From Eretmocerus hayati (lineage: Eukaryota > Arthropoda > Insecta > Hymenoptera > Aphelinidae): DNA of 64,000 nucleotides. This document shows positions 22,446-33,395 of the stretch, piece after piece; within the stretch, counting starts at the first letter, position 1, and every line of letters begins with the position of its first letter. A program made the position numbers and the translations under genes. The stretch is taken from contig CM056743.1 of the NCBI GenBank assembly GCA_029851415.1, positions 69,222,186 through 69,286,185 of the forward strand, written 5' to 3'. The notes under the pieces were generated by a model. That model was not told the origin of the DNA. It saw nothing but the letters and a program-made list of their open reading frames with translations, and made no database searches.

Positions 22446-23328
22446 TCACCCGTCCACCCTTCATCCCTGTTCTCCACTAGTCCAATAAGATAGTTCGTTT
22501 TAACCGAAAATTTCGAGATGGTTCCTTTTAACCAAGAATTTACAGATAGTTCCTTCTAACCGAAAATTTATAGATAGTTCCTTTCTAAAATCAGAAGTTT
22601 TTAGATATTTCCTTTCAACCAAAAACTTTTAGATAGTTTCTTTGAACCAAAAATTCATAGATAGTTTCTTTCGAAAACCAGACATTTTTAGATATTTCCT
22701 TTCAACCAAAAACTTTTAGATAGTTCCTTTCAACCAAAGATTTACAGATAGTTCCTTTTGACCGAAAATTTATAGATAGTTCCTATCTCAAATCAGGAAT
22801 TTTTAGAAAGTTCCTTTCAACCAGAAATTTTCAGATAGTTCTTTCCAATTCTTCCGTTTTTAGATAGTTCTTTTCTACCAAAATTTTTTGGATAGTTCCG
22901 TTTACAGGCACTCTCAGATAGTCCCTTTCAACCAAAAATTTTTAGATAGTTCCTTTTACCAAAAATTTTTGGATAGTTCCTTTTAACTCTTACGTCTTCA
23001 GATAGTTCCTTTTTACTCTGAGCCATCGAAATATTTTTGTGTCCCGAGTTCGCCAAAAAAGGGATATCTCCGGGGTTTTTTTGGCTTTTCGACAGTTTGA
23101 TTGGCAGATTCCTGGGATTCCAACCACCCCAATAAAAAAAGCGGGAATGGCACGTTGTATCTGTGGTTCAAAAAATCCCCGAAACTGGTCCTGAGATTCC
23201 TACAACAGTGAAACCAAGACCTAGCCCGTGAAAAGCCCGGGAACGCTGAAGAAAACTCATAGAACTCCATGGGTGAGCAACTCTCGTCAGTTTTGATGGG
23301 GAACAGAGTTACGGCCATGCGGTAGCCG

Positions 23329-23870
23329 TGCAAGCTGAATCTTATTCCAAATATTCTTGAATTCTCTCGCGATTCGGGCTAAATGACGGGTTGAGGCGAT
23401 GCGGTCACCGTGCACCGTGACCATGGACCTTGAAAATACACCTTACATAAAAAGTTTGATGATCCAAAGTGTGAGACAAGTTGTCGAATACTTATTATTG
23501 TCCAACTTGTATTCCTCAATTCGTCGCTCAGCCCAAATCATAAGAAAATCGGAGGAAAGTGTGAATAACCCCGCCGCGGGAACCTCCTAACCTATAATAT
23601 ACGCACATTTTCAATCCCAACTTTCTCCCATTCTATTGCAATTTGAGCTTAACGAAGAGCAGACAAATCAAAGTTAGATGATTACAAATATTTGTGCGCT
23701 CGTCGTTTAGCCCAAATTGGCAACAAAATCGGAGAAAGTTGAGAATGATTTTCAGCTTGCATGGTGACCGCATCGCCTTAAGCCACACTTGTTATCATCT
23801 AACTCGAATAGCGGAATTCATCGTCAAGCTTAAGTCGTAAAAGAATTCGAGAATACTTGGAACAAATTAG
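23329..23870. repeat. Imperfect inverted repeat with GCGATGCGGTCACC arms
   Basis: The left arm contains AGGCGATGCGGTCACCGTGC at 23394, and the right arm its complement at about 23756. Outer text AATATTCTTGAATTCTC pairs with GAGAATACTTGG further out. Inside are two diverged direct copies of TCGTYGCTCAGCCCAAAT-like text at about 23520 and 23703. The region 23029-23328 between this and the previous foldback has no recognisable gene. Confidence 0.75.
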
Positions 23871-24918
23871 TGCGTCGACAGAGAACGCGCGGAAGATGAC
23901 GGAGTCATCGTGAGTTCACAACTCCTTAGATTGAGTTTACCAGCGGGAACTGTATTTATCATAGACTAGTTCACCAGAAATATATTTGACTGTAGTGCAG
24001 AGCCTTGCAGCCTCATCTATATGATCAGGGGTGGACACAATATTTCCATGGTTTTATTTCGAAAACACCTCGTTTCAAACTCAAGATCCTCTCTCAACAA
24101 TTGTTTGTTTATCATATGCTTATCGGTCTTTCACTGATGTGAACTTCCGATCAGATATAAAACAAACGTTTTCCTTGAAAACTACAGTACCGGTCAAAAG
24201 TTTAAGCTCACCCAAAAAATTTTTTTTCAATTTTGTGAATTGAACTACTCCACTCTATTTGACCGTGGAGAACTCTTTCAGAGCTCATTTTGAAGGTTTT
24301 TTCGCGTACTTCAAGATGGCATTATCCATTTTCATCCGTACAGATCGGAATCTTTCCAATTTGAGCTTGGAAATGTGTCAATTTTAACGATTTTTGAGAG
24401 AATCTTTTGGCTCGTGCCAATTTGAGCCACATGAATGTTTCAATATGGAAGATGTGAGATACAAAAGTACAATTCTAGAGCTTCAGAATCCGTTTTTGGA
24501 CGCCCCTCTACGCCACTGCTAATCTGAGCTATGACATTTTCTCTGAGGGGATATTTCTCGCAAAAAATAGCATTCCATTTCGAGAGAGATACAGAGATGC
24601 ATTTTTCAGCAAGTATAATCATCATTTCTGTTATCTATCATCCATATCTTGTCCAAGAAAACGAGAAATTTTTGAAATATGCCCCAAAAAGTGAATTCCC
24701 TCGTCATTTTTGGATACATAGGTGCTAGTTTTTGCGAAAAATCTTCCCTCAGAGAAAATATCATTGCTCGGACTGGAAGTGGCGTAGAGGGACGCTCAAA
24801 AACGGATTTTGAAGCTCTAGACTTGTAATTTCGTATCTCACAACTCTCATTCTAAAACATTCATGTGGCTCAAATTAGCACGAGCCAGAAGACCCTCTCA
24901 AAAATCGTCGAAATTGAC

Positions 24919-26179
24919 TAGGGCTGCCGTTGAGCGAGAAACCCGAGAAATTTGGATGTTCTCGTCTCGACGAGAAAAAATTAACTGCGTTCTCGTCCTC
25001 GGTTTTTGGGACTCGAGAACGAAAATTTCTGATCTCGTCTCGCCGAGAAATTTCTCGGCCATCCACGAGACTTCTCGACAAAGTTTTGGACTGAGCTATA
25101 GCATTCGGTTCCATGTATGACCTGCGTATAACTATAGTTGATAAAAGCAATCAATTGAATCAGGAAGCATATTGAGTTGCATTCAACGTGGTTTTTGATA
25201 TAATAGAAAATACGATCTGGCGATTTGATAGAAAAGTTTATGAGGACGGTGTTGAGATGCAGCTTCTCCTCGCCTTCGAAGATAGGTGAGAGAAGTTCTG
25301 AAACATTCTCGAAGAAGCAACTAGGTTCATTCCGTTACGCTCATTTTGGATTCAAGCCACAAGGTAGAGTCATTTGATGTCAGCCATCGAGGTTCTGAGT
25401 TGAAGAAAAAATCTATCAAGAAATTTGGAGAAATTTACAAAAACGAGTAATACGTCGATGGATTCAATCAAAATCAAAGTCATGAGTCCCAAGACGTTGA
25501 TAGATGGATTCCGAAAATCAACGTATGAATGTTTCCAAAGTTATGTTCCAGCAGAGGAAAAGTTCAGCTTGGAATAGTGAAACTAACAATGCTTATCTGA
25601 GGGCACAAAGCTCCCGCGGATACTGATGTATTGGCTTGCTAGAAAACCTCTGCAGCTGTTCATACAAATCTGGCACGATTGGCTCGAGATATTTTATGCA
25701 TCACGCCGACATCAGTTCCATCAGAGAGAGTTTTTTCTCAAGAGTCTCTGATTGTAACTAAACAGAGATGTTTCTTGAATGACATCATTTTGAGAGCTCT
25801 CCTATGTATCAACAGGTCGATGGTTTCAGATTTGAAAAGCTTCATTCGTAAAATTGTTCCATGAATTATTCTACAAATCTGATTCTACATATTTTTACCC
25901 ATATCATCACAGGTGTGGTGTTACCGGAACACGTTATTAATGCTTCCAAGTAGTATGTATTTTCGTTCATAATGCAGATGTTTTCTAATACTCATTTCTC
26001 TATCTCCATCCAGTTTTCTGAATCATGGAATTCTCGCGAGAAATCTCAAGAATCGCAGGAAGCTTCTCGTCTCGTCGAGAAATAATTCTACGAGAATTCT
26101 CGTGACCTCCGCGCGTTCTCGTTCTCGCTCGATCTCGCTCGACGAGAACGAGAAATTCTCGAGCTCGGCGGCAGCCCTA
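24919..26179 (+). mobile_element. 1.26-kb internally deleted hAT element
   Basis: The ends TAGGGCTGCCG and CGGCAGCCCTA are exact complements, flanked by the perfect 8-bp duplication AAATTGAC (24911-24918, 26180-26187). Near both ends are clustered CTCGTCTCGACGAGA and TCGACGAGAACGAGAAATTC words, a likely sub-terminal repeat set for transposase binding. It holds only the 3' end of a hAT transposase. Confidence 0.95.
25626..25864 (+). pseudogene. hAT transposase C-terminal dimerisation domain, remnant
   Basis: The frame reads LARLARDILCITPTSVPSER, then VFSQESLIVTKQRCFLND and LLCINRSM, the hAT C-terminal (dimerisation) signature. A TAG just upstream, in frame, replaces a codon normally conserved as tryptophan ahead of the domain. 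BED zinc finger and RNase H-like catalytic parts are gone, so this copy is inactive. Confidence 0.9.
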
Positions 26180-26381
26180 AAATTGACACATTTCCGAGCT
26201 CAAATTGGGAAGATCCCGATCCGTATGGATGAAAATGAATGATGCCATCCCAAAGTACGTGAGAAAACCTTCAGACTGAGCTCCGGAAGAGTCCTCTACG
26301 GTCAAATAGAGCCGTGTACTTCAACTCACAAAATTGAAAGAAAAGTTTTTGGGTGAGCTCAAACTTTTGACCGGTAGTGTA

Positions 26382-27194
26382 CAAAAATCTCGGAAATGGA
26401 TTCACCTGAGAATCCGCATTCAACCGGAACCCCCCCCCCCCCCCCCGAAGTAAGGTTAAGAGCGAGAACGGTCCAATTACTGCCATCATTTTCCGAGTTT
26501 CAGGAGAATAATCGCTCATTGCTGTATACTTCTCACGAATGTGCAATGCACAGGCAATGCGAAAATCATAAAAAAATGTCGATGAACGAATTGTTGCAAT
26601 TTGCCTCAAAATTTCGGGCGTTCGAACATTTCCACGAACATTGTATGATGGGAGTGGTAAACTTTGCCTGAGACTTACGGCAATACATATATCGGGAAAT
26701 CCCATAAACATTTGAATTTTGCTGTCACTCCTTGATCATTTGGGCTGTACGACGTCTAATGAGGCCTAACCAGTCGAATTTTCTTCGTTCAGATGTCCTG
26801 AAAGTGGACACCAAATTTGAGATCGATTGGTGGATGCGGATAGGTACTAGAGAAGGTCATGTGCGAGAAAACACCCGAAAAACGAGGAATTGACAAGTCA
26901 CTCGGACCGACTCTCAAAATTGCTTAAGCTCTCACGGTTGTAGCGTACCACAGCAGGGTCTGTAACTTTGCAGGGATGTTTCTAATGATCCAAAGTTATG
27001 ATTTTTTTAGTGGGAGATGTACATTGATGTACTGAGCCGTGACAGGCATTGGACGGTCTGTCACTCCCTTTCGATAAGCAATCAATACTCTCATTCTTGA
27101 GCTCATACACTTTTCAGCGCATCTTAGAAGGACTTCGCGATGAATACATTGTGTTACTCACGCAAAAACAAAGAAATTGACCTATTGCACATCT
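26382..27194. other. No gene seen; 17-base C run
   Basis: Between two foldbacks. A 17-base C homopolymer lies at 26430-26446, where assembly errors are likely. An open frame crosses it on each strand, but neither has a recognisable domain. Confidence 0.5.
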
Positions 27195-27539
27195 ATGTAC
27201 ATTAGGGTGGTCCTTATTTCCCAAGTTTCACAGATCCTTCCTTCCCCCCTCTGGATACCTTCTTTGAGCCGAAAAAACATGAGGAAAATTTTCCCCGAGC
27301 CCCTAGAGAGTGATTTAATAGTGCCTCAAGGAGCATCTTGCTTTGAAACTCAAGTGAAAAATAACGCTTTTTGTGATTTTTCTGTTCCTATGTTCGAGCT
27401 CTTGAAACTTAGTGTTTTTTCGCGAATGTAAAAGTGGGGATACATGGTCCCACGTAAAATTTGATGCTGAATCGAATTTCATCGTGACATTTGAACAAGG
27501 ATGCCACCCAATACTCGTAAATTGCGTTTTCCGACGCGG

Positions 27540-28520
27540 AAAACATTTTTAGCGCGACTTTTCCATCTCATTCGAGTGTCTCAGGCGTCACTTACTCCCT
27601 CAAGATTAATCTAAACCACCTATTTCCATGTAAGAAAAAGACGCTGAATTGGAATACATCATTATTTCCTAGGTATAATGTCGCCCATCGTGAGGAAAAT
27701 GCGTTTTTCCACCGAGGAAGCACCTTGAGCGAGTCTTTCACGCCCGAATCGAGTGTCTCAGGCGTCACTCACTCTCTCGAGATCAATACGAACGACCTAA
27801 TTTCATGTGAAAAAACACGCTGAATTAGAATTCATCCTTATTCCCTAGGTATAATGTCGCCTGACGTGAGAAAAATGCGTTTTTTCACCGAGAAAGTACT
27901 TTAAGCGAGTCTTCCACGCCCGAATCGAGTGTCTCAGGCGTCACTCACTCTCTCGGGATCAATACGAACGACCTAATTTCATGTAAAAAAACACGCTGAA
28001 TTGGAATCCATCTCCAATCACCAGGTATAATGTCGCCTCACGTGAGAAAAATGTGTTTTTCCACCAAGGAAGCTAGCTAAGCTCATCTTTCACGCGGGAA
28101 TCGAGTGTCTCAGGCGTCACTCACTTTCTCGAGATTGATCTTAACGGCCTCATTTCGTGTAAAAAAACCACGCTGAATCAAAATTCATCGTTATTTCTCA
28201 GGTACAACGACGCTCAACGTGAGAAAAATCCGTTTTTCCACTGAGAAAGCACCCTAAGCGCGTCCATTACGCGGGAATCGAGTGTCTCAGGCTTCACTCA
28301 CTTCCTCGAGATTGATCTTAATGACCTGATCCCATGTAAAAAACCACGTTGAATCGAAATTCATCATCATTTCTCAGTAATGACGATGCCTAACGTGGAA
28401 CAAATGCGTTTTCCAACACAGAAAGCATCCTAAGCGCATCTTCCACCCCCGGATTGAGTGTCTCAGGCGTCACTCACTCTCTCGAGACTGATGTGAATTG
28501 ACCAAGATGTCTCTTCCGTT
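27540..28520. repeat. 176-bp tandem repeat, about 6 copies
   Basis: GAGTGTCTCAGGCGTCACT occurs at 27574, 27751, 27927, 28103, 28280 and 28456, spacing 176-177 bp. Units also share AACGTGAGAAAAATGCGTTT-type text and ACGCTGAAT. A degenerate seventh copy starts near 28525. Reverse-complement copies lie near 30105-30330. Confidence 0.93.
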
Positions 28521-29310
28521 CGATTCGAGGGTCTCAGCAGTCACTGACTCACGTAGAAATGGTAAGAACGTTCCAAATCCATGCCAAATCAGAGTTCACC
28601 ATCATTTCTGCCGTAAAATTGGTCCCTGTAAAGAGACCTAAGGGAGAGTTCCTGCCAAGATCGAAAAACTGTCTCACTTGGCCTCGTATGGGAGTTCCGG
28701 GATCCGTGACAAACTCTCTTCACAACCATTTCTAAAGGCGCTCACTATCGTATGAAGATCTAGGCTGAATCGAATTCGTCAATGGCGTCTTGTTGAAATC
28801 CTCCAATCAGCGCGAGATCGAAGTATCTCGTACGAAAACGTCTATGCACTCCGGACGCCTAATCCAGAAAGAGATTAATCGGGCTTACTCTAACCCAACC
28901 CTCACGGGTAAGGTCCCTATCTCACGCGAAGATTGTAGCGCCCCTTGCTCGTGCGTTGCGGCCGGTCATCGAACCAAACCTTACACGCTTCGCAATCCTA
29001 GCATTTTATGTGAAAATGGGATCCTATGGCCGCTCCAGTAGTCCAGGACCTGCTCCCAGCCTTTTGTCAGCGTCGATCCACGTCAGTCGTTTTGGCAGTT
29101 AACGACGAGCAACGTCAATCTGTCATGAAATTTTAGTGAGTTGCGAATAAGTAGGTCCCTGGGGAACCGATCGAGATTCTGGAATCACAATGCTTCCCTA
29201 AATTACTCTCTGGTATACTTTCAAGTCTGAATCCATGTCGAATCTGACTATACGAAAGAGTCTTCTGCTGTGACCATGATTTCCAGAGCCAAAATATACC
29301 AGAATAGTAT

Positions 29311-29525
29311 ATTATGATACAAGGGCGCAAGCGATGGTTTTCGCAGTTCGAGTGACTTTTTTAGGCCCTAGGCGCAGGTGAGGGTCTAACTAGTCATGAG
29401 AAGGAGAAAATCTTTGCGCCCGAGTATCATACTATGTTTTTTGATCTTCTGTGAGCAAATGGAAAGCGAAAAACAGTGTGCAAATTACTCATTTGCGCAC
29501 AGACGATCAAAAACACAGTTACATT
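29311..29525. repeat. MITE-like segment related to the one in BEL-1 RT
   Basis: Starts TGATACAAGGGCGCAAG, has an inner hairpin closed by CTTTGCGCCCGAGTATCATA, then ends with TTGATCTTCTGTGAGCAAAT and TTTGCGCACAGACGATCAAA. The layout (hairpin, then a GTGCGCAAA palindrome) matches 6123-6331, although sequence identity is modest. It lies in the loop of the hAT-type foldback. Confidence 0.65.
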
Positions 29526-30679
29526 CTATACAGCTAAGTTTAACAAGGGATAAAAGACAGTATCCAGATGCAAGTAAGATGACCGTTCTGAAAAAGATGA
29601 GGATCGGAGAGGGAAGATCTTCATAATTTCATGAGTCGAGGACTCGTGTTATGTTGTTAACTTGAGTCACTCGATATCTCCACTCTTGTTTATAAATGCA
29701 TCTCCCTAGTCAAAGCGTGATAAAGAGTATCGACTATCCCATCCGAATCAGATATCGTCAATTTTTTCTCCAATAGATGCCTGAGGTGTAAATCCTTTTG
29801 ACTCATAATATCCCTATTTGTGTCGAGTGTCAAAATGTTCTGGTGGAGAATGATGACTGAGTTCTTTAAGAATCACAATGGTTTGTAGGGACTTTGAGCT
29901 GTCTCTCAAATTGACTTGGTTGATTCCAGACTTTTTATGAATTTTACCCAGGAATTCGTCATCTTTCGTGGATTTCGGTGCATTCTGGAGGGAAAACGGA
30001 TTTTTTCACGTTAAGCGTCGTTGTACCCGAAAAATGACGATGAATTTTGATTCAGCGTAGATTTTTACATAGAATCAGGGCGTTTAGATCAATCTCGAGA
30101 GAGTAAGTGACGCCTAAGACACTCGATTCGGGCGTGAAAGACTCGCTTAAGGTGCTTTCTCGGTGGAAAAACGCATTTTTCTCACGTTGGGCCACATCAT
30201 ACCTAGGAAATAACGATGGATTGCAATCCAGTGTCTTTTTCTACATAAAAATAGGTGGTTGAGATTGATCTTGAGGGAGTAAGTGACGCCTGAGACCCTC
30301 GAATGAGATGAAAAAGTCGCGCTAAAAATGTTTTCCGCGTCGGAAAACTCAATTTACGAGTATTGGGTGGCATCCTAGTTCAAATGTCACGATGAAATTC
30401 GATTCAGCATCAAATTTCACGTGGGAACATGTATCCGCACTTTTACATTAGCGAAGAAAAACTAAGTTTCAAGAGCTCGAACATAGGGACAGGAAAATTA
30501 CAAAAAGCGTTATTTTTTACTTGAGTTTCAAAGGAAGATGCTCTTTGAGGCACTATTAAATCACTCTCTAGGGGCTCGGGGAAAATTTCCCTCACGTTTT
30601 TTCGGCTCAAAGAAGGTATCCAGAGGGGGGGAGAAAGGATCTGCGAAACTTGGGAAATAAGGACCACCCTAATGTACAT

Positions 30680-31470
30680 CAACAGAGAACTCAAGGAATT
30701 GCGTTAAACCGGAATGAATTTGGTGTTACTCGTGGCATATTTCCGCCGTTCTCGGCGGTGTACACTTGCTGTAATCACACGACGGACTCCAAAATACCGA
30801 GAAATAGTAGGTAATAGTATCAGAAAATCATATCCTCTTCGCTGCGCGCGGACTTTGGCGCGTTTGAGAGTGCCATCTGTTTGCATGGGGACGATGGACA
30901 ATTTCATATAGTCGAAATCGTCTCGGAATATTCTATAAAATTTTTTGAATGGTCTCGGGACATTCCAAATTGGTATATAAATGACTAGGGTCGTATTTAA
31001 TATTTCTATTTGTCACTCTCCACGAAGAAAAATTTTTCCCGAGACATCTTAGTATTTAGTGTATCTTTGCCACCTTCAATAGATCACAAGCCTCTATCAT
31101 TACTATTGTGCAATTCTTATCACGCATCCTGAAAGTTAAGACTCTTTCATGTCCATTCAAGTATTTTAAGAGACCCCCCATTGCTTACCCGCACAATGAA
31201 AACTTAGAAACGAATTTTCCAAAAGTACTTGCTCAAGACTTTGTTCTGTAAGTCGTTTAGCGATTTTTTTCAGATGACCCACATGGAAGATCATGTTTTC
31301 GGAGCCTTCAAAGAAGGGGTATGAAAAATTTCAGACATGTACACAGCTTTTCTCTAGAATTTCACTTTCAGAGGCCAAAAGTCAGGAGTTTCTGGGATAT
31401 CCTCATATGAGCAACACGGAGGGCGAAATATGGCCAGATAGGAGTACAACATTTACGTTATGTACACAAC

Positions 31471-31474
<4 letters not shown>
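30680..31474. other. No gene seen
   Basis: Mostly unique AT-rich DNA. Mirror open frames at 30704-30911 on both strands have no recognisable domain. Confidence 0.5.

Positions 31475-31521
<47 letters not shown>
31475..31521. repeat. TA microsatellite next to a CAGGGTG terminus
   Basis: About 23 TA units run directly into CAGGGTGATATTTAAATGAG. CAGGGTG after TA is the start of many mariner-type elements (the one at 48630 starts the same way), but no matching right end was seen nearby. Confidence 0.85.
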
Positions 31522-31524
<3 letters not shown>

Positions 31525-31619
31525 GGTGATATTTAAATGAGCTACCAGCGAATATGAGGATAAATTTCACAGCGCGGGGAATCTAAGAAAAATAGTAGGA
31601 AAATTCCTGGTGGTTGGTG

Positions 31620-32270
31620 GAAATAGAAAATTGATATTGGAAATAGGCGAAAATGACGAATTTCACGCCTCGTCTGCGCGTCACGAAAGTCACGAAAATC
31701 GTCATGCGCGTCTCGTCCCAGCGTGACACTCGTTCCGGCTGTGGATTATTGTAGCATGACGCAGCGTCATGCGTGGTGCGCGAGTGAGGTGGCAAGCGTC
31801 ATGGGGGCCCATTGCCGTCGCGTTCTTGTAGCAGCGTATTTAGTGTCGCGGAGATCAATTTTCCCGTTGGATTGTCGCCCGGGCGTCGTGTTGATGTGTC
31901 CCAGTGTCCGGAGTGTCCCCGTTGTTTTGTGGGCTGTCCAAGAGCCGCGCCTAGTCTGCTGTTTTCAGGGTAGCGTCATGCACGAGTGTTATGTGGCAGG
32001 GCATCGTGGTCGTTAATTCGTGCTCGTGTTTTTATGTTTCCCGGGTTAGCTCAACGACCCGGCTGCCCATATTTTTCGCAGTGTCTCTGTTGCCGTGTGA
32101 GCGTCGTAGCCTGGTGCTCAGGGCATCCCCGGTCTAATCGCCGGTCACCAGCTGGCCAACGTCATCCCCGCGCGGCTTGTCGTCTGCTAGCGCTCGGCTC
32201 TCTGATTGTTAGCCGTCAAGCCGCCACTCGCCCACATCAAACTTTTGTTGATGAATTCGTGCAGTGAGAT
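31620..32270. other. CpG-rich stretch without a supported gene
   Basis: This segment is clearly richer in G, C and CpG than its neighbours (for example CGTCTGCGCGTCACG and GTCGCCCGGGCGTCGTGTTG). Two overlapping plus-strand open frames of 97 and 93 codons (31723-32016 and 31986-32267) have arginine- and cysteine-rich translations typical of GC-rich non-coding DNA. It may be a promoter-proximal exon or the 5' region of an unrecognised element. A consensus splice donor, ACTGTAAGT, lies at about 32525. Confidence 0.4.
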
Positions 32271-33395
32271 TCAGATGAGTAACTCACGTTAGGTTTAGCT
32301 CGTTTAGCATTTTTTTGCCAAGGCAGTGATTCTTTGTGATTTTTCTCTGTTCTCAGGTAATTGTGTCCAGCCAATCACAATCCATTTAATTCAACAAGCA
32401 GTATTGTGCATCTGGTTATGATCCAGATTCATTCTCTCCTTACAATGTGTTCGGGTGGAGTTGACTGTCAATGACTCCATTGAAAAGTTATTACGCAATG
32501 GTTGGGGTCTTATGAGTAACTGCAACTGTAAGTAAACATTATGTTCCCATCTCTTGGCTGAATTGTTTTATTTGGCACAAGGAGAAGAGTGCACGAGAAA
32601 CACAGAGAAAAAAATAGATCAACGATTCAGAGCCTACAAAAGAAGATCTAAGCCTAAACGTCACTCCTTTCTGCGATTTCGAGGTTAGGTTGTTGTCTGC
32701 GGCGCGGCATGCACTCGCTATACCTATATCGCGGGCGGAAAAGAGTCAAGCGCGAGTATAATCAGCACTTGGACTCATCAGTACCGGTAGTACTACCTCA
32801 ATTCCGCACAAGACAGGGTTGGCCGGGTCACCTACAAAACTCTCGCCCGTCTCAGTTTTGGCGAAAGCAGTTTCGACAAAACTGGTTTCGCCCTTCCTGT
32901 ACGGTCGAGAGCCCCTGCCGTATGCGCCGTGCATGAGCAACGGCAAAAACGAGGAGTGGGGCGCTTTTGCCAGATGACGGCAAAACTGCAGCCACATTTA
33001 TGCTGCTAGCAAGTGAATTGTCAAGACCGCATTCATACGTATATTAAAATTTTACAGAACTTAACATATTTATTTCCGCATGAGCAGGTATAAACAGTGA
33101 CGCTCCCATAAGACCGCGTGTATAAGCGCGTCAGATACCGATGCTTTCTTTTCAGAATTTATATCGGCAACCTCCTTTCTCCTTGGTAGATATGGAAAAT
33201 TCAGAGTTTCAGCTTCAATTCTAGCTAACTTTTGCGAAGCGAAATATATTCATTTGATAGTGCGGGTACCACTTTAAGTGCAACGCGTGGAAGAGCCCAC
33301 TCACGGAAGTATACGTATACTGTGAAATCGCGCAAATAGTTGTGTTCCCTGTGCATGTGGTGATTTTTTCAGCAATTTGAGTACTATGACACCAA
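32271..33395. other. No gene seen
   Basis: No domain, repeat array or clear inverted repeat was recognised. There is a local run of CGCC/GGCG words at 32840-32970 with several GTTTTGGCGAAA-like repeats. Confidence 0.45.

Larger units (their letters stand above)
21180..23028. repeat. 1.85-kb foldback made of a roughly 33-bp minisatellite
   Basis: The left arm (21180-22030) is about two dozen copies of AAAAGGAACTATCTAAAAAT with TTTTTGGTT spacers. The right arm (22480-23028) holds the reverse complement (AACCAAAAATTTTTAGATAG and variants). The outer ends pair precisely: CGATGGCTCAGAGTAAAAAG at 21180 and its complement ending at 23028. The left arm has more units than the right. The loop carries a GGAT/CATC microsatellite and a small TTCAACCAG array. 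Confidence 0.93.
24185..26379. mobile_element. Tc1/mariner-type foldback, split by a hAT element
   Basis: The termini CAGTACCGGTCAAAAGTTTA and complement (GACCGGTAGTG) are flanked by TA on both sides (24183-24184, 26380-26381), as for Tc1/mariner. The arms pair over about 0.45 kb (CATGTGGCTCAAATTAGCAC with GTGCCAATTTGAGCCACATG). Without the nested hAT copy and its duplication the element is about 0.93 kb and mostly palindromic. No mariner-type transposase remains. Confidence 0.92.
27203..30671. mobile_element. 3.47-kb hAT-type foldback with amplified left arm
   Basis: The termini TAGGGTGGTCCTTATTTCCC and complement are flanked by the perfect 8-bp duplication ATGTACAT (27195-27202, 30672-30679). 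The terminal TAGGGTGG is shared with the 9142-11384 element, so the two may use the same transposase. Outer arms of about 350 bp pair closely. The left arm then has six units of a 176-bp repeat and the right arm about two. No transposase is present. Confidence 0.93.

Noticed and set aside
22209..22477. Histidine/proline-rich or methionine-rich small proteins
   Set aside because: Pure translation of a GGAT/CATC microsatellite.
26430..26446. Poly-C run as a functional tract
   Set aside because: Homopolymers this long are error-prone in assemblies and nothing nearby suggests a role.
30704..30911. Overlapping open frames on both strands
   Set aside because: No domain; reciprocal open frames without a gene model.
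31723..32267. Two overlapping cysteine/arginine-rich frames as a possible secreted peptide pair
   Set aside because: They overlap in different frames in CpG-rich DNA, lack a convincing signal peptide, and look like composition-driven open frames.
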